Notes under the pieces: model-generated
Databases searched by the model: none
What the model saw: the letters and a program-made list of their open reading frames with translations, nothing else
Told to the model about the DNA's origin: nothing
Program-made: the position numbers and the translations under genes
Part shown: piece by piece, positions 49,381 through 58,361 of the stretch
Numbering within the stretch: position 1 is the first letter of the stretch
How the letters are laid out: the number at the start of each line of letters is the position of its first letter
Assembly: GCA_964648335.1 (NCBI GenBank)
Contig: CAZYLZ010000007.1
Location: 1 to 64,000 of the forward strand
Length of the DNA: 64,000 nt
Origin: CAZYLZ01 sp964648335
GTDB taxonomy: Bacteria; Patescibacteriota; Minisyncoccia; Phycocordibacterales; UBA2100
Direction: 5' to 3'

Positions 49381-51425
49381 GTAACCCTTTTAAACTTAGC
49401 AAACATTTCACTCCGGCCGGAGATCAGCCCAAGGCGATAGCTGCTTTGTATAAAGGGCTGCAAGAGGGAAAGCGTCACCAGACGCTGTTAGGAGTTACTG
49501 GTTCTGGAAAGACATTTACCGGAGCCAACCTTATCGCCATGACCGGCAAGCCGACATTGGTCATCGCACACAACAAAACACTCGCAGCGCAGTTGGCTGC
49601 AGAGTACCGCGAATTCTTTCCCGAGAACGCTGTTATGTACTTTGTCTCGTACTACGACTACTATCAGCCCGAGGCGTACATGCCAGTGTCGGACACCTAT
49701 ATCGAGAAGGAGGCGATGATCAACGAAGACATCGAGCGCTTGCGCCACTCGGCGACACAATCGCTCCTTACGCGCAAAGATGTAATCGTCGTTGCATCGG
49801 TTTCGTGCATCTATGGCCTCGGAAGCCCGACCGAATACGCCAAAGTAAATCTCAAGTTGTCAGTCGGTGACGCTGTGACACGCGCCGAGCTCGTGCGTTC
49901 CCTCATCGGCATTCAGTTTGCGCGCACTGCAGGCGAACTCACACCGGGCGAGTTTCGTGCGCATGGAAATGCTATCGAGGTGATGCCTGCCAACGAGCAA
50001 GCGGTGTACCAGGTAAAGTTTGGCCCTGCCGGCATAGACAGCATCCACGAGCTCGATCCGATTACGCGCGGACTCGTCGGAAAGCACACGGACGTGTTCT
50101 TATTTCCAGCAAAGCACTATGTGACGCCGGTCGAGGTGCGCGACGCCGCAATCGCCGACATCGAAGCCGAGCTCGAGGTACAGCTCGCATACTTTGCGAG
50201 CCGTCCCGACAGGCTGCTCGAGGCCGAGCGGCTCAAGCGTCGCACGCGCCAAGACATCGCAATGATAAAAGAGTTCGGGTATGCCAACGGTATCGAGAAC
50301 TACTCGCGTCACTTCGACCGTCGCGCGCCGGGTGAGCCGCCCTATACGCTCCTCAGCTATTTTCCACACAAAGCAGACGGTACCCCCGACTTCCTCACGA
50401 TTATCGACGAGTCGCACGTGACCATCCCACAGATCGGCGGCATGTATGCAGGGGACAAGGCGCGTAAAGAGACGCTTATCGAGCATGGCTTCCGCCTTCC
50501 GTCGGCATTAGATAATCGCCCGCTCAAGTTTGCCGAGTTCGAAAAGAATGTCGGGCAGACTATCTATACGTCGGCGACACCGGGTACTTACGAGCTCGAG
50601 AGAAGCGGCACACCTATTGAGCAGGTCATCCGGCCGACCGGGCTCATTGATCCCTCTATCGAGGTGCGTCGCGTCACAGGTGATGGCACGTATCGCGGAC
50701 AAGTGCCCGACTTCATCGACGAGGCAGTCGCGACGACTGCACGCGGCGCACGCACCCTCGTCACCGTACTCACCAAGAAGATGGCCGAAGACCTTGCAGA
50801 ATTCTTGAAGGAAAAAAAGATCAATGCCCGGTACCTTCACAGCGACATCAAGACCATCGAGCGCATCGAGATACTTACTGCGTTTCGACACGGCGAGTTC
50901 GATGTCCTTGTGGGCGTCAACCTCTTGCGCGAAGGACTCGACCTGCCCGAGGTGGAGCTCGTCGCTATACTCGATGCCGACAAAGAGGGCTTCTTGCGTT
51001 CCGAGACGTCGCTCATCCAGACGATGGGACGCGCTGCGCGCAACGTCGAAGGTCGCGTAATCCTGTATGCCGACCACATGACGGGCTCCTTGAATCGTGC
51101 GATGTCCGAGACCGATCGCCGTCGAGCAATGCAGATGGCATACAACACCGAACACGGCATCACTCCACAGAGCATCAAGAAGAAGATAAACGACATCGTG
51201 GGCGAGATCCAAAAGGCACGACAGAAGGCAGTCAAAGATCTGGTCGAACTCGATCTTTCGGCATTCGGCGGCGACAAGAAGAAGCTCATCAAGGAGAAGC
51301 GCCGGCAAATGCACGAGGCGGCCGACAATCTCGACTTCGAGACGGCGACATTGTTGCGCGACGAGATAGTCCAGCTCGAGAAGGGGGTCAAGAAACGAGC
51401 GAGCGCGGCGAAGAAACGGAAGTAA
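49377..51425 (+). CDS. uvrB: Excinuclease ABC subunit B
   Basis: UvrB is the damage-verifying helicase-like subunit of nucleotide excision repair. 682 residues: Walker A LLGVTGSGKT, damage-probing beta-hairpin YYDYYQPEAYMP, DESHVTIPQ (DEAH-type), helicase motifs with REGLDLPEVELVAILDADKEGF and QTMGRAARN, and a C-terminal UVR motif (RRQMHEAADNLDFETA) that binds UvrC/UvrA. It begins by ATGA overlap with the leader ORF. Complete. Confidence 0.98.
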   Translation: MSNPFKLSKHFTPAGDQPKAIAALYKGLQEGKRHQTLLGVTGSGKTFTGANLIAMTGKPTLVIAHNKTLAAQLAAEYREFFPENAVMYFVSYYDYYQPEAYMPVSDTYIEKEAMINEDIERLRHSATQSLLTRKDVIVVASVSCIYGLGSPTEYAKVNLKLSVGDAVTRAELVRSLIGIQFARTAGELTPGEFRAHGNAIEVMPANEQAVYQVKFGPAGIDSIHELDPITRGLVGKHTDVFLFPAKHYVTPVEVRDAAIADIEAELEVQLAYFASRPDRLLEAERLKRRTRQDIAMIKEFGYANGIENYSRHFDRRAPGEPPYTLLSYFPHKADGTPDFLTIIDESHVTIPQIGGMYAGDKARKETLIEHGFRLPSALDNRPLKFAEFEKNVGQTIYTSATPGTYELERSGTPIEQVIRPTGLIDPSIEVRRVTGDGTYRGQVPDFIDEAVATTARGARTLVTVLTKKMAEDLAEFLKEKKINARYLHSDIKTIERIEILTAFRHGEFDVLVGVNLLREGLDLPEVELVAILDADKEGFLRSETSLIQTMGRAARNVEGRVILYADHMTGSLNRAMSETDRRRAMQMAYNTEHGITPQSIKKKINDIVGEIQKARQKAVKDLVELDLSAFGGDKKKLIKEKRRQMHEAADNLDFETATLLRDEIVQLEKGVKKRASAAKKRK

Positions 51426-51449
51426 GGCCGAGACTTGTATAGGATGAGA

Positions 51450-51484
51450 AACCGTCCCCAGGCACTGTCGGACGGTTTTCTTTT
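51450..51484 (+). terminator. Terminator of uvrB
   Basis: AACCGTCC / GGACGGTT then TTCTTTT. Confidence 0.85.
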
Positions 51485-51511
51485 GCGCGAAGTTCGAGTA
51501 CCCTTGGATGA

Positions 51512-52432
51512 ATGGAATTTCGCGAAAACGTCCCGTTGGCACCCATGACGACGTTCGAGATAGGAGGACCTGCTCGCTGGTACGCCGAGGTGTGCGATCT
51601 GGTACAGCTTAAAGAGGCGCTTTCCTTTGCACAGAAGAATAAACTCGAGATCTTTGTCATGGGAGGGGGGAGCAATGTGCTGGTGTCCGACGACGGCTTT
51701 CCGGGTCTCGTGATAAAGGTGGCAGGTACTGCATCTGAAATCGACGGAACGCGCCTCGTTTCCGAGGGAGGAGCAAATCTCGAGACACTCATACGACAGA
51801 CGGCGGCGCAAGGGCTCCAGGGTTGGGAAGAGCTTGCAGGTATTCCCGGTACCGTGGGCGGTGCAGTACGCGGGAACGCAGGAGCGTTCGGTGTCGAGAT
51901 GAAGGACGTGATCGAATCGGTGACCGCATTCAATCTTTCGACGCACAGCTCGGAAATCTTCGGAAACAAGGAATGCCAGTTCGCCTACCGGCATAGCTAT
52001 TTCAAAGACAAGCCCGAACTTGTCATCATGAAGGTGACCCTACAGCTCAAACCCGGCGATGTTTCCGAGAGCAACTACCGCATAGATAACACCATCGAGG
52101 AGCGAAATCGCCGTCATCTGCAGAATGTACGCGCGGCGGGTTCGTTTTTCATGAATCCCGTCGCGCCTCGTTCGATCCAAGAGCAGTTCGAAGAAGAGAA
52201 AAAGATGGCGAGTAAGCAGGGCCGAGTCCCTGCAGGCTGGCTCATCGAAAAAGTGGGTCTGAAAGGCTTTATCTTTGGCGGCGCCCAGGCGAGCATCCAG
52301 CACCCTAACTATCTGGTAAACCTGCACGAGGCCACGGCACGGGACGTTCTTATGCTCGCGGGCAAGGTGCGTGCGGCAGTACGCGACCGCTTTGGTATCA
52401 CTCTGGAAGAAGAAGTGACTATTTTGGCATAG
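51512..52432 (+). CDS. murB: UDP-N-acetylenolpyruvoylglucosamine reductase
   Basis: MurB makes UDP-MurNAc for peptidoglycan. 306 residues: FAD-binding FVMGGGSNVLVSDDGF, PGTVGGAVRGNAGAFG, YRHSYFK, AGSFFMNPV and a C-terminal NLHEATARDVLML; size and missing extra loop fit the type II group. TACCCT ends 7 bases before the ATG. Ddl (60.7 kb) and GlmM (62 kb) serve the same pathway. Confidence 0.97.
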   Translation: MEFRENVPLAPMTTFEIGGPARWYAEVCDLVQLKEALSFAQKNKLEIFVMGGGSNVLVSDDGFPGLVIKVAGTASEIDGTRLVSEGGANLETLIRQTAAQGLQGWEELAGIPGTVGGAVRGNAGAFGVEMKDVIESVTAFNLSTHSSEIFGNKECQFAYRHSYFKDKPELVIMKVTLQLKPGDVSESNYRIDNTIEERNRRHLQNVRAAGSFFMNPVAPRSIQEQFEEEKKMASKQGRVPAGWLIEKVGLKGFIFGGAQASIQHPNYLVNLHEATARDVLMLAGKVRAAVRDRFGITLEEEVTILA

Positions 52433-52437
52433 ATATC

Positions 52438-52465
52438 TTGCAAGTATAGAAATATAAGGTATAGT
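52438..52465 (+). promoter_or_regulatory. Promoter of the candidate RNA gene
   Basis: TTGCAA, 16-base spacer, TATAGT, immediately after murB. Confidence 0.7.
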
Positions 52466-52471
52466 TTATCT

Positions 52472-52720
52472 ATCTTCGGTCAGTCGGAACACCTCGGGCA
52501 GGGCTCTGGCCTCGGTCAGATTCCCACCAGTATCGTGCGTGCGTGATCACGAGCCGCTATCGGAGATGCCTACCAAAGTCGGAGATGGGCCCGCAGGGAC
52601 GGTACAAAGCCCTCGGCAGATGTCTTCGCATCACATGACTACGCACGCAAGCGTCTTTGCGATGTCATGTGTCAGTGGCGCGTCCACACCCAGTGCGGGG
52701 TGGGCGCGTCTTTCTTTTTA
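52472..52720 (+). ncRNA. Candidate structured noncoding RNA of ~245 nt, unidentified
   Basis: Between murB and uvrA lies a promoter (52438-52465), then ~200 bases without a convincing reading frame, then a GC-rich hairpin with TCTTTCTTTTT (52678-52720). Internal complementarity is extensive: AGGGCT (52500) with AGCCCT (52608), CACATGAC (52632) with GTCATGTG (52664), and ACGC/GCGT inside that arm. I could not match it to RNase P, tmRNA or SRP RNA by their conserved cores; a 6S-like RNA is possible but unproven. It explains most of this 384-base gap; the remainder before uvrA holds the uvrA leader. Confidence 0.6.
52678..52720 (+). terminator. Terminator of the candidate RNA
   Basis: GCGCGTCCACACCC pairs imperfectly with GGGGTGGGCGCG, followed by TCTTTCTTTTT. 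Confidence 0.8.
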
Positions 52721-52816
52721 TGGGCATTTGGCTCGCGTTCTAACATCCGGGACCCTGCTATGCTACACTGGCGCCATACAACCCCTAGCGGAAAGCTTGG
52801 GGCACACAGAGTTGTC

Positions 52817-55453
52817 ATGAAAGACGAAACCAAACATATAGACGGAGATAAGATAGTCGTCAAGGGTGCGCGTACCCACAATCTTAAGGATGTAACAGTC
52901 GAGATGCCGCGAAACAAGATGGTGGTGTTTACCGGGCTGTCTGGCTCGGGCAAATCGTCGCTCGCGTTCGATACGATATTCGCCGAGGGGCAGCGCCGCT
53001 ATGTAGAATCCTTGTCTTCGTACGCACGTCAATTCTTGCGCCAGATGCAGAAGCCCGACGTCGATGAGATCCAGGGACTGAGCCCCGCTATTTCGATAGA
53101 CCAGAAGAGCCGCTCTAACAATCCGCGATCGACGGTCGCGACCATTACCGAGATCTACGACTACCTGCGCGTCCTCTACGCACGCGTAGGACACGCACAC
53201 TGTGTCATCTGCGGACGCGAAGTACGCAAGCTGAGCAACGAAGAGATCATGTCGACAATCCTCGACATTGTCGACGCCGCCCGCAAGACCAGCAAGAAAG
53301 AGGTGATGGGCGTGCCGTATTCGTCTGCGGCAATCAAGATATTGGCACCGGTGGTGGTAGGTCGCAAAGGCGAGTACTACCAGCTTTTGTACGACATGCT
53401 TGCAAAAGGATACGAGCGCGCATACATCGACGGCGCCGATATGTCCTTGCGCGAGCGCATAGAGCTATCACGCAACAAGAAGCACGACATCGACGCGGTG
53501 GTAGATACCATCTTCGTAAGCGAATTCGACACCGACCCGAAGGGAAGTCGCGAGCGACTGGCCGAGTCCATTGAGCGTGCGCTCCACGAGTCTGATGGTC
53601 TCGTGCGCATCCTCGCTCCTGACGGTACATCGCGCGTCGTGTCGGCAAAGTTTATGTGCGCCTACGACGGTTTCTCGTTTCCGGAAGTAGAGCCGCGCCT
53701 CTTCTCGTTCAACTCACCGTACGGCGCGTGCCCCACCTGTAACGGCTTGGGTACCAAGCACCTCTTTGGTGACGAGCCTTGCGACGACTGCAACGGCGCG
53801 CGCCTGCGCAAAGAAGCGCTCAATGTCTTCTTGGGCAGCAAGTTCGACGCCGACATGAAGCGAGTCGCGGGTACGGGCAAGAACATTGTCGAACTCACGT
53901 CGCTCTCCATAGAAGAGGCATGGACCTTTTTCGAGACTCTCAAGCTCTCTGCCAAAGAGAAAGAGATCTCGAAAGTAGTCAACAAAGAGATCACGAGCCG
54001 CCTCACCTTCATGCGCGACGTCGGCATCGGCTATCTTACGCTCGATCGCCGCGCCAACACCCTTTCGGGTGGCGAGGCACAGCGCATACGGCTCGCCTCC
54101 CAGCTGGGCTCTGGTCTCGTGGGGGCTCTCTACGTACTCGACGAGCCGACGATCGGCTTGCATCAAAAAGACAACGACCGTCTCATAAAAACACTTACGA
54201 ACCTGCGCGACCTCGGCAATACCATTATCGTCGTCGAACACGACGAAGACACCATCTATGCGTCGGACTACATCATCGATATCGGCCCTGGTGCTGGAGT
54301 GCACGGTGGAAACATAGTTGCCGCTGGATGGCTCGACAAGCTTCTTACCGCCAAGACAAACCCTTCGAAGTCGCTAACGCTCTCGTACCTGCGCGACGAG
54401 ACACGCATAGAGTTGCCCGAAAAGCGCCGCAATGCCGACAAAGGCAAGATCAAGATCCGCGGCGGGAACATGTTTAACATCAAGGACCTCAATGTCGACG
54501 TGCCGCTCGGACGTCTCGTCACCGTGACCGGACTTTCGGGTTCGGGTAAGTCGACCTTCTTGTACGACATGCTCCATCGCAATCTTCAGGCACGTTTCGA
54601 CAAGCGGTACCGCACGGCAAAGGTATACAACGTCGGATCGTTCGAGGGTACCGAGTACCTCGGACGCTCGATACTCATCGATCAATCACCGATAGGGCGA
54701 ACGCCGCGCTCGAACCCGGCAACGTACACCGGATCCTTCAACCATATCCGCGACATGTTCGCGCTTACCGAGGAAGCACGCGCTCGCGGGTGGAAGGCAG
54801 GACGATTCTCATTTAACGTAAAAGGCGGACGATGCGAGGCGTGTCAGGGCAACGGGCTTGTTGCCGTCGAGATGCACTTCTTGCCAACGGTGTACGTGAC
54901 CTGTGATGTCTGCGGGGGCAAGCGGTTTATGAAAGAGACGCTCGAAGTAAAGTACAAGAAAAAGAATATCTACGAGGTCCTCAACATGACCGTCGAAGAA
55001 GCGCATGCATTTTTTAATGACATCCCCGCGATTGCCGATCGGCTCGAGTCGCTCCTCGAGGTGGGCCTGGGGTACCTCAAGCTCGGGCAGAGCGCGACGA
55101 CGCTTTCTGGCGGAGAAGCACAGCGCGTCAAGATCGCATCCGAGCTGTATCGCCCGCATATCACCAAAAGCATCTATCTTCTCGACGAGCCGACCGTCGG
55201 CTTGCATTACGAAGATGTGCGCAAGCTCATCGAGATCTTGCAGCGTCTCGTCGATCGGGGTAATACCGTGGTGGTCATAGAACACAATCTCGACCTCATA
55301 AAATGCGCCGACTATCTCATCGATATGGGTCCCGAAGGGGGAGTGAAGGGAGGCAAGGTGGTCGCCAAGGGTACGCCCGAAGAAGTGTCGCGTACCAAGG
55401 GTTCGTACACAGGAGAGTATCTGGCCCGTATGCTCAAAAAACACAGGAAATAA
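52817..55453 (+). CDS. uvrA: Excinuclease ABC subunit A
   Basis: UvrA is the ATP-dependent damage sensor of excision repair. 878 residues (shorter than the ~940 of E. coli): Walker A1 TGLSGSGKSSLAFDT, first zinc cysteines CVIC and CPTCNG/CDDCNG, signature LSGGEAQRIRLASQ with VLDEPTIGLH, then Walker A2 TGLSGSGKSTFLYD, second zinc finger CEACQGNG/CDVCGG, and LSGGEAQRVKIASEL with LLDEPTVGLH. The ATG at 52817 lacks a Shine-Dalgarno site; TACACT lies ~50 bases upstream. No LexA-type operator is obvious. Confidence 0.98.
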   Translation: MKDETKHIDGDKIVVKGARTHNLKDVTVEMPRNKMVVFTGLSGSGKSSLAFDTIFAEGQRRYVESLSSYARQFLRQMQKPDVDEIQGLSPAISIDQKSRSNNPRSTVATITEIYDYLRVLYARVGHAHCVICGREVRKLSNEEIMSTILDIVDAARKTSKKEVMGVPYSSAAIKILAPVVVGRKGEYYQLLYDMLAKGYERAYIDGADMSLRERIELSRNKKHDIDAVVDTIFVSEFDTDPKGSRERLAESIERALHESDGLVRILAPDGTSRVVSAKFMCAYDGFSFPEVEPRLFSFNSPYGACPTCNGLGTKHLFGDEPCDDCNGARLRKEALNVFLGSKFDADMKRVAGTGKNIVELTSLSIEEAWTFFETLKLSAKEKEISKVVNKEITSRLTFMRDVGIGYLTLDRRANTLSGGEAQRIRLASQLGSGLVGALYVLDEPTIGLHQKDNDRLIKTLTNLRDLGNTIIVVEHDEDTIYASDYIIDIGPGAGVHGGNIVAAGWLDKLLTAKTNPSKSLTLSYLRDETRIELPEKRRNADKGKIKIRGGNMFNIKDLNVDVPLGRLVTVTGLSGSGKSTFLYDMLHRNLQARFDKRYRTAKVYNVGSFEGTEYLGRSILIDQSPIGRTPRSNPATYTGSFNHIRDMFALTEEARARGWKAGRFSFNVKGGRCEACQGNGLVAVEMHFLPTVYVTCDVCGGKRFMKETLEVKYKKKNIYEVLNMTVEEAHAFFNDIPAIADRLESLLEVGLGYLKLGQSATTLSGGEAQRVKIASELYRPHITKSIYLLDEPTVGLHYEDVRKLIEILQRLVDRGNTVVVIEHNLDLIKCADYLIDMGPEGGVKGGKVVAKGTPEEVSRTKGSYTGEYLARMLKKHRK

Positions 55454-55488
55454 GGCACCGAATTGGCATCTCGGGGAAGGGTAAATAA

Positions 55489-55516
55489 TTGACGAATCGC
55501 AAAAAAGATGTATAAT
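55489..55516 (+). promoter_or_regulatory. Promoter of the phospholipid operon
   Basis: TTGACG, 16-base spacer, TATAAT; leader of ~40 bases with GAAGGAG before the ATG at 55562. Confidence 0.85.
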
Positions 55517-55561
55517 TCCGCGGGTTTATTTGTACGTTAACTCAAGCAGAAGGAGCTCGTA

Positions 55562-56200
55562 ATGAGCGTCTACAGCCTCAAGCCGCGATTCCAATCGCTT
55601 CTGCGTCCGCTCTCGGACGGTCTTGCATCGGCCGGCGTATCGGCCAATATGGTGACTATCGCAGCGCTCGTCCTCTCGATTCTCGAGGGAATAGCGCTCG
55701 CCAACGACCCGGGCGCTTCTGTGCCTTTGTTGGCACTGCCAGTCGTTCTCTTGGTCCGGATGGCGCTCAACGCCATCGACGGCATGATCGCCCGCGAACA
55801 TGCGCAACAAAGCGACACTGGTGCGTATTTGAACGAGATTGGGGACATTGTTTCTGATCTCGCACTGTACACGCCGGTCGTCCTTGCTATCTATACGCCC
55901 CTGTCGGTGTCTATCGTCGTTCTCTACGTGGTGTACCTCATTGGTATCCCCGTGTCAGAGACAGTCGGCATCATGGCTGAGCGTATCGGTGGCATCCGTC
56001 GCTACGACGGGCCGATGGGCAAGAGTGACCGTGCGCTGTGCATGGGAGTCTTTGCCGTGTTGTTGGCTCCGTTGAATTTAGACGACGTCGGCTCAGTTAC
56101 GACGGTCTTTGTAATCGTTCTGGTGCTCGCGATCGGTGTCTGGCGTACTGCCTACAAGCGGTATGCGAGAAGCCTCGTCGACAAGCAGAAGAAAGGGTGA
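55562..56200 (+). CDS. CDP-alcohol phosphatidyltransferase
   Basis: 212 residues with about six membrane segments and the diagnostic motif DGMIAREHAQQSDTGAYLNE...D...D (DGxxAR x8 Gx3Dx3D). It transfers a phosphatidyl group from CDP-diacylglycerol to an alcohol such as glycerol-3-phosphate or inositol phosphate; PgsA-like or PIS-like cannot be separated here. GAAGGAG precedes the ATG. cdsA, which makes its CDP-diacylglycerol substrate, follows after 3 bases, then plsC. Confidence 0.92.
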   Translation: MSVYSLKPRFQSLLRPLSDGLASAGVSANMVTIAALVLSILEGIALANDPGASVPLLALPVVLLVRMALNAIDGMIAREHAQQSDTGAYLNEIGDIVSDLALYTPVVLAIYTPLSVSIVVLYVVYLIGIPVSETVGIMAERIGGIRRYDGPMGKSDRALCMGVFAVLLAPLNLDDVGSVTTVFVIVLVLAIGVWRTAYKRYARSLVDKQKKG

Positions 56201-56203
56201 GAC

Positions 56204-57226
56204 ATGGATATGCAGGCACTATGGAATGGTGGGAGTCAGTGGTTCTTAGCACTTCCCAAGACACTCTGGGTACTCGCATTCGTGCTCTCCGTCCTGATCG
56301 TCGCGACCGCGTATGTGGGCACCGTTCACCTCGTGCGTCCCAAGAAAGATATCGACGAACTCGAAGCGCGCGTCGACACGTGGTGGGTAATCGTGGCTTT
56401 GGTCACGGTCGCATTCTGGGGCGGTCAGTACTGGTACGCGGCACCGTTCGTGCTCTTTGGTTTCATAAGCTTCATCGCGTTGAAGGAGTTCTTCACGATG
56501 GTGCCGCTGCGACACGAAGACCGCACGCCGATGTTCATTGCGTACCTGTTTATTCCGCTCCAGTACTACTTCGCAGCGGTGCTCGATCACCATGGACTGT
56601 TCATGATGTCGATAATCGTCTACGGAGTAGCCATGGTGGCGATCGTGATGGTGCTCAAGCAGAAAGTCGACGGATTCATGGTCGCATTCGCGACCTTGCT
56701 CACCGGGATGATGATCACCACCTACAGTATCAGTCACCTCGCGCACTTCTTTGCCCTTCCGTCGTCGCCGAAGGTTCCGCAAGGAGCCATCGGTCTCGTG
56801 CTCTTCTATATCGTCCTTACCCAAGGCAACGATGTGGCGCAGTACCTTTCGGGTAAGCTTTTCGGCCGCCACAAAATTGTGCCGGTCGTGAGCCCCAACA
56901 AAACATGGGAAGGATTCGTCGGGGGCGCCATCATTACGACGGCACTCGGCGTCTTCTTGGCGCCGATACTCACGCCGTTCTCGTGGTACACAGCGTTCGG
57001 CGTAAGCTCACTCATTGCGACCTTGGGCTTCTTTGGCGATGTGTTCATATCGGCCTTGAAACGCGATATGGGGATCAAAGACACGAGCAAGTTCCTGCCA
57101 GGGCATGGCGGCATGCTCGACCGGGTCGACAGCTTCACGCTTTCGGCTCCTATCTACTTCCACGTAGTGAACTATTTCGTCTACATGAAGGGAGGTCTCG
57201 TATGCTCAGCAGTCTCGTGCGGGTAG
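56204..57226 (+). CDS. cdsA: Phosphatidate cytidylyltransferase (CDP-diacylglycerol synthase)
   Basis: 340 residues, about eight membrane helices, with the CdsA signature near the C-terminus: VSPNKTWEGFVGG and LPGHGGMLDRVDS. It converts phosphatidic acid plus CTP to CDP-diacylglycerol for the preceding enzyme. Its 3' end overlaps plsC by 25 bases, indicating tight coupling of the three phospholipid genes. Confidence 0.95.
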   Translation: MDMQALWNGGSQWFLALPKTLWVLAFVLSVLIVATAYVGTVHLVRPKKDIDELEARVDTWWVIVALVTVAFWGGQYWYAAPFVLFGFISFIALKEFFTMVPLRHEDRTPMFIAYLFIPLQYYFAAVLDHHGLFMMSIIVYGVAMVAIVMVLKQKVDGFMVAFATLLTGMMITTYSISHLAHFFALPSSPKVPQGAIGLVLFYIVLTQGNDVAQYLSGKLFGRHKIVPVVSPNKTWEGFVGGAIITTALGVFLAPILTPFSWYTAFGVSSLIATLGFFGDVFISALKRDMGIKDTSKFLPGHGGMLDRVDSFTLSAPIYFHVVNYFVYMKGGLVCSAVSCG

Positions 57227-57834
57227 TCTTCAATGCGGCGATTCTCCCGTTCACAATGTGGGTGTGGGTCGGGATGAACGTGTGGGGCAAGAGTAATGTG
57301 CCGCGAAAGGGTCCGGCGATTGTCGTGGCCAATCACAACAGTCACTTCGACACGCTCGCGATCATGGCATTGTTTCCGCGTCGGATGCGCAGCCGCATCC
57401 GACCGGTCGCAGCCGAGGACTACTTTGCAAACGGCGGTCTCATGACCTGGTTCTCGCTTTCGGTACTTCGCGGCATCACCATCCGTCGTGCAAGCGGCGG
57501 CGGGCTCGAAGATCCATTCGCGAAGTGCCACGAGGCCTTGGCCAAGGGCGATATCCTGATCGTCTATCCCGAAGGGACGCGCGGCAAGCCCGAAGTCCTT
57601 TCGGACTTTAAGAAAGGAATTGCCTATCTGGCGGCTCGGCACTCTACGGTACCTGTGATCCCGATCAATCTCGAAGGTCTCGGGACCGTTATGGGTAAGG
57701 GGCACTCGATGCCAATGCCGTTCTTCTGCGACGTCGTCGTCGGTGGACCCTTCGTATCAACGGGTATGCCGGCGCAGTACGTCACGGAACTCAAGCATAC
57801 GATTATCGCGCTTCAAAACGAGAGGGCGAACTAG
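57202..57834 (+). CDS. plsC: 1-acylglycerol-3-phosphate acyltransferase
   Basis: 210 residues of the PlsC family: N-terminal hydrophobic helix (~8-28), HX4D motif NHNSHFD, and YPEGTRG for glycerol-phosphate binding. It would add the second acyl chain to make phosphatidic acid, the CdsA substrate. The ATG at 57202 has GGGAGG 6 bases upstream, inside cdsA. Operon with cdsA and the CDP-alcohol transferase; PlsX/PlsY are not in the window. Confidence 0.93.
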   Translation: MLSSLVRVVFNAAILPFTMWVWVGMNVWGKSNVPRKGPAIVVANHNSHFDTLAIMALFPRRMRSRIRPVAAEDYFANGGLMTWFSLSVLRGITIRRASGGGLEDPFAKCHEALAKGDILIVYPEGTRGKPEVLSDFKKGIAYLAARHSTVPVIPINLEGLGTVMGKGHSMPMPFFCDVVVGGPFVSTGMPAQYVTELKHTIIALQNERAN

Positions 57835-57844
57835 TCGTCATACG

Positions 57845-57881
57845 ACAGGCCGATGCGCAAAGCATCGGCCTGTTTTTCTTT
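57845..57881 (+). terminator. Terminator of the phospholipid operon
   Basis: ACAGGCCGATGC / GCATCGGCCTGT then TTTTCTTT. Confidence 0.93.
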
Positions 57882-57949
57882 GTCTTCATGAAAAAAACCG
57901 GTAGCCGTGGTACGCTCGGGCGAGCCTAGGAACAAAGGGAGTATGGACT

Positions 57950-58324
57950 GTGCAACAGATTATCCAGCAGGTCTTTTCGGGCCTGGAGCAAGCGTTTCAT
58001 TGGTGTTGGAGTCTCATTACGCTCATTCTCGCGTGGTACTGGTCGCAGATAGGGAAGCTCGCCGCGATCATCGGTTCTAACCAGGCAGTGTGGAAGCAAG
58101 TGCTTGCGGCGATTTTTCTGGTCTACCTCGGGTACCTGCTTTATGGTGTCGTCATCTCGTTTGTCGAATCGCTTCGCGGCGTCTTTGCCGCGATAGGCTC
58201 GTTCGTCGGCACTGTCATTGCAGCGTCGCCAGATCTTCTCAAGGCCGGTATCATAGCGGCAGTCGGGCTCTTTCTCATCAATACCGTCAATCTGGGAAAT
58301 ATCGCCTGGAAGTGGCCTCTCTAA
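57950..58324 (+). CDS. Small membrane protein, 124 residues, GTG start
   Basis: Starts with GTG at 57950, with GGGAG upstream; no in-frame ATG is available. Three to four hydrophobic segments (about residues 15-42, 50-75, 80-95, 98-115), many Trp/Tyr near the interfaces. No family recognised. It is convergent with the 162-residue membrane protein and shares the hairpin that follows. Confidence 0.7.
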   Translation: MQQIIQQVFSGLEQAFHWCWSLITLILAWYWSQIGKLAAIIGSNQAVWKQVLAAIFLVYLGYLLYGVVISFVESLRGVFAAIGSFVGTVIAASPDLLKAGIIAAVGLFLINTVNLGNIAWKWPL

Positions 58325-58330
58325 AATAAA

Positions 58331-58357
58331 ACACCCCCGACGTTCTGTCGGGGGTGT
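58331..58357. terminator. Bidirectional terminator
   Basis: ACACCCCCGAC / GTCGGGGGTGT between two convergent membrane-protein genes. Confidence 0.9.
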
Positions 58358-58361
58358 CGTA

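Noticed and set aside
50508..51994. Long open frames on the minus strand opposite uvrB and murB (345-385 codons)
   Set aside because: They are antisense to two fully conserved genes, have no ribosome site or family features, and follow from codon bias of the real genes.
52472..52720. RNase P, tmRNA or SRP RNA identity
   Set aside because: The GAGGAAAGTCC, tRNA-like and GGAAG-loop cores of those RNAs are all missing.
52539..52820. Coding frames in the murB-uvrA gap
   Set aside because: They cross the terminator at 52678-52720, lack start signals and resemble no protein.
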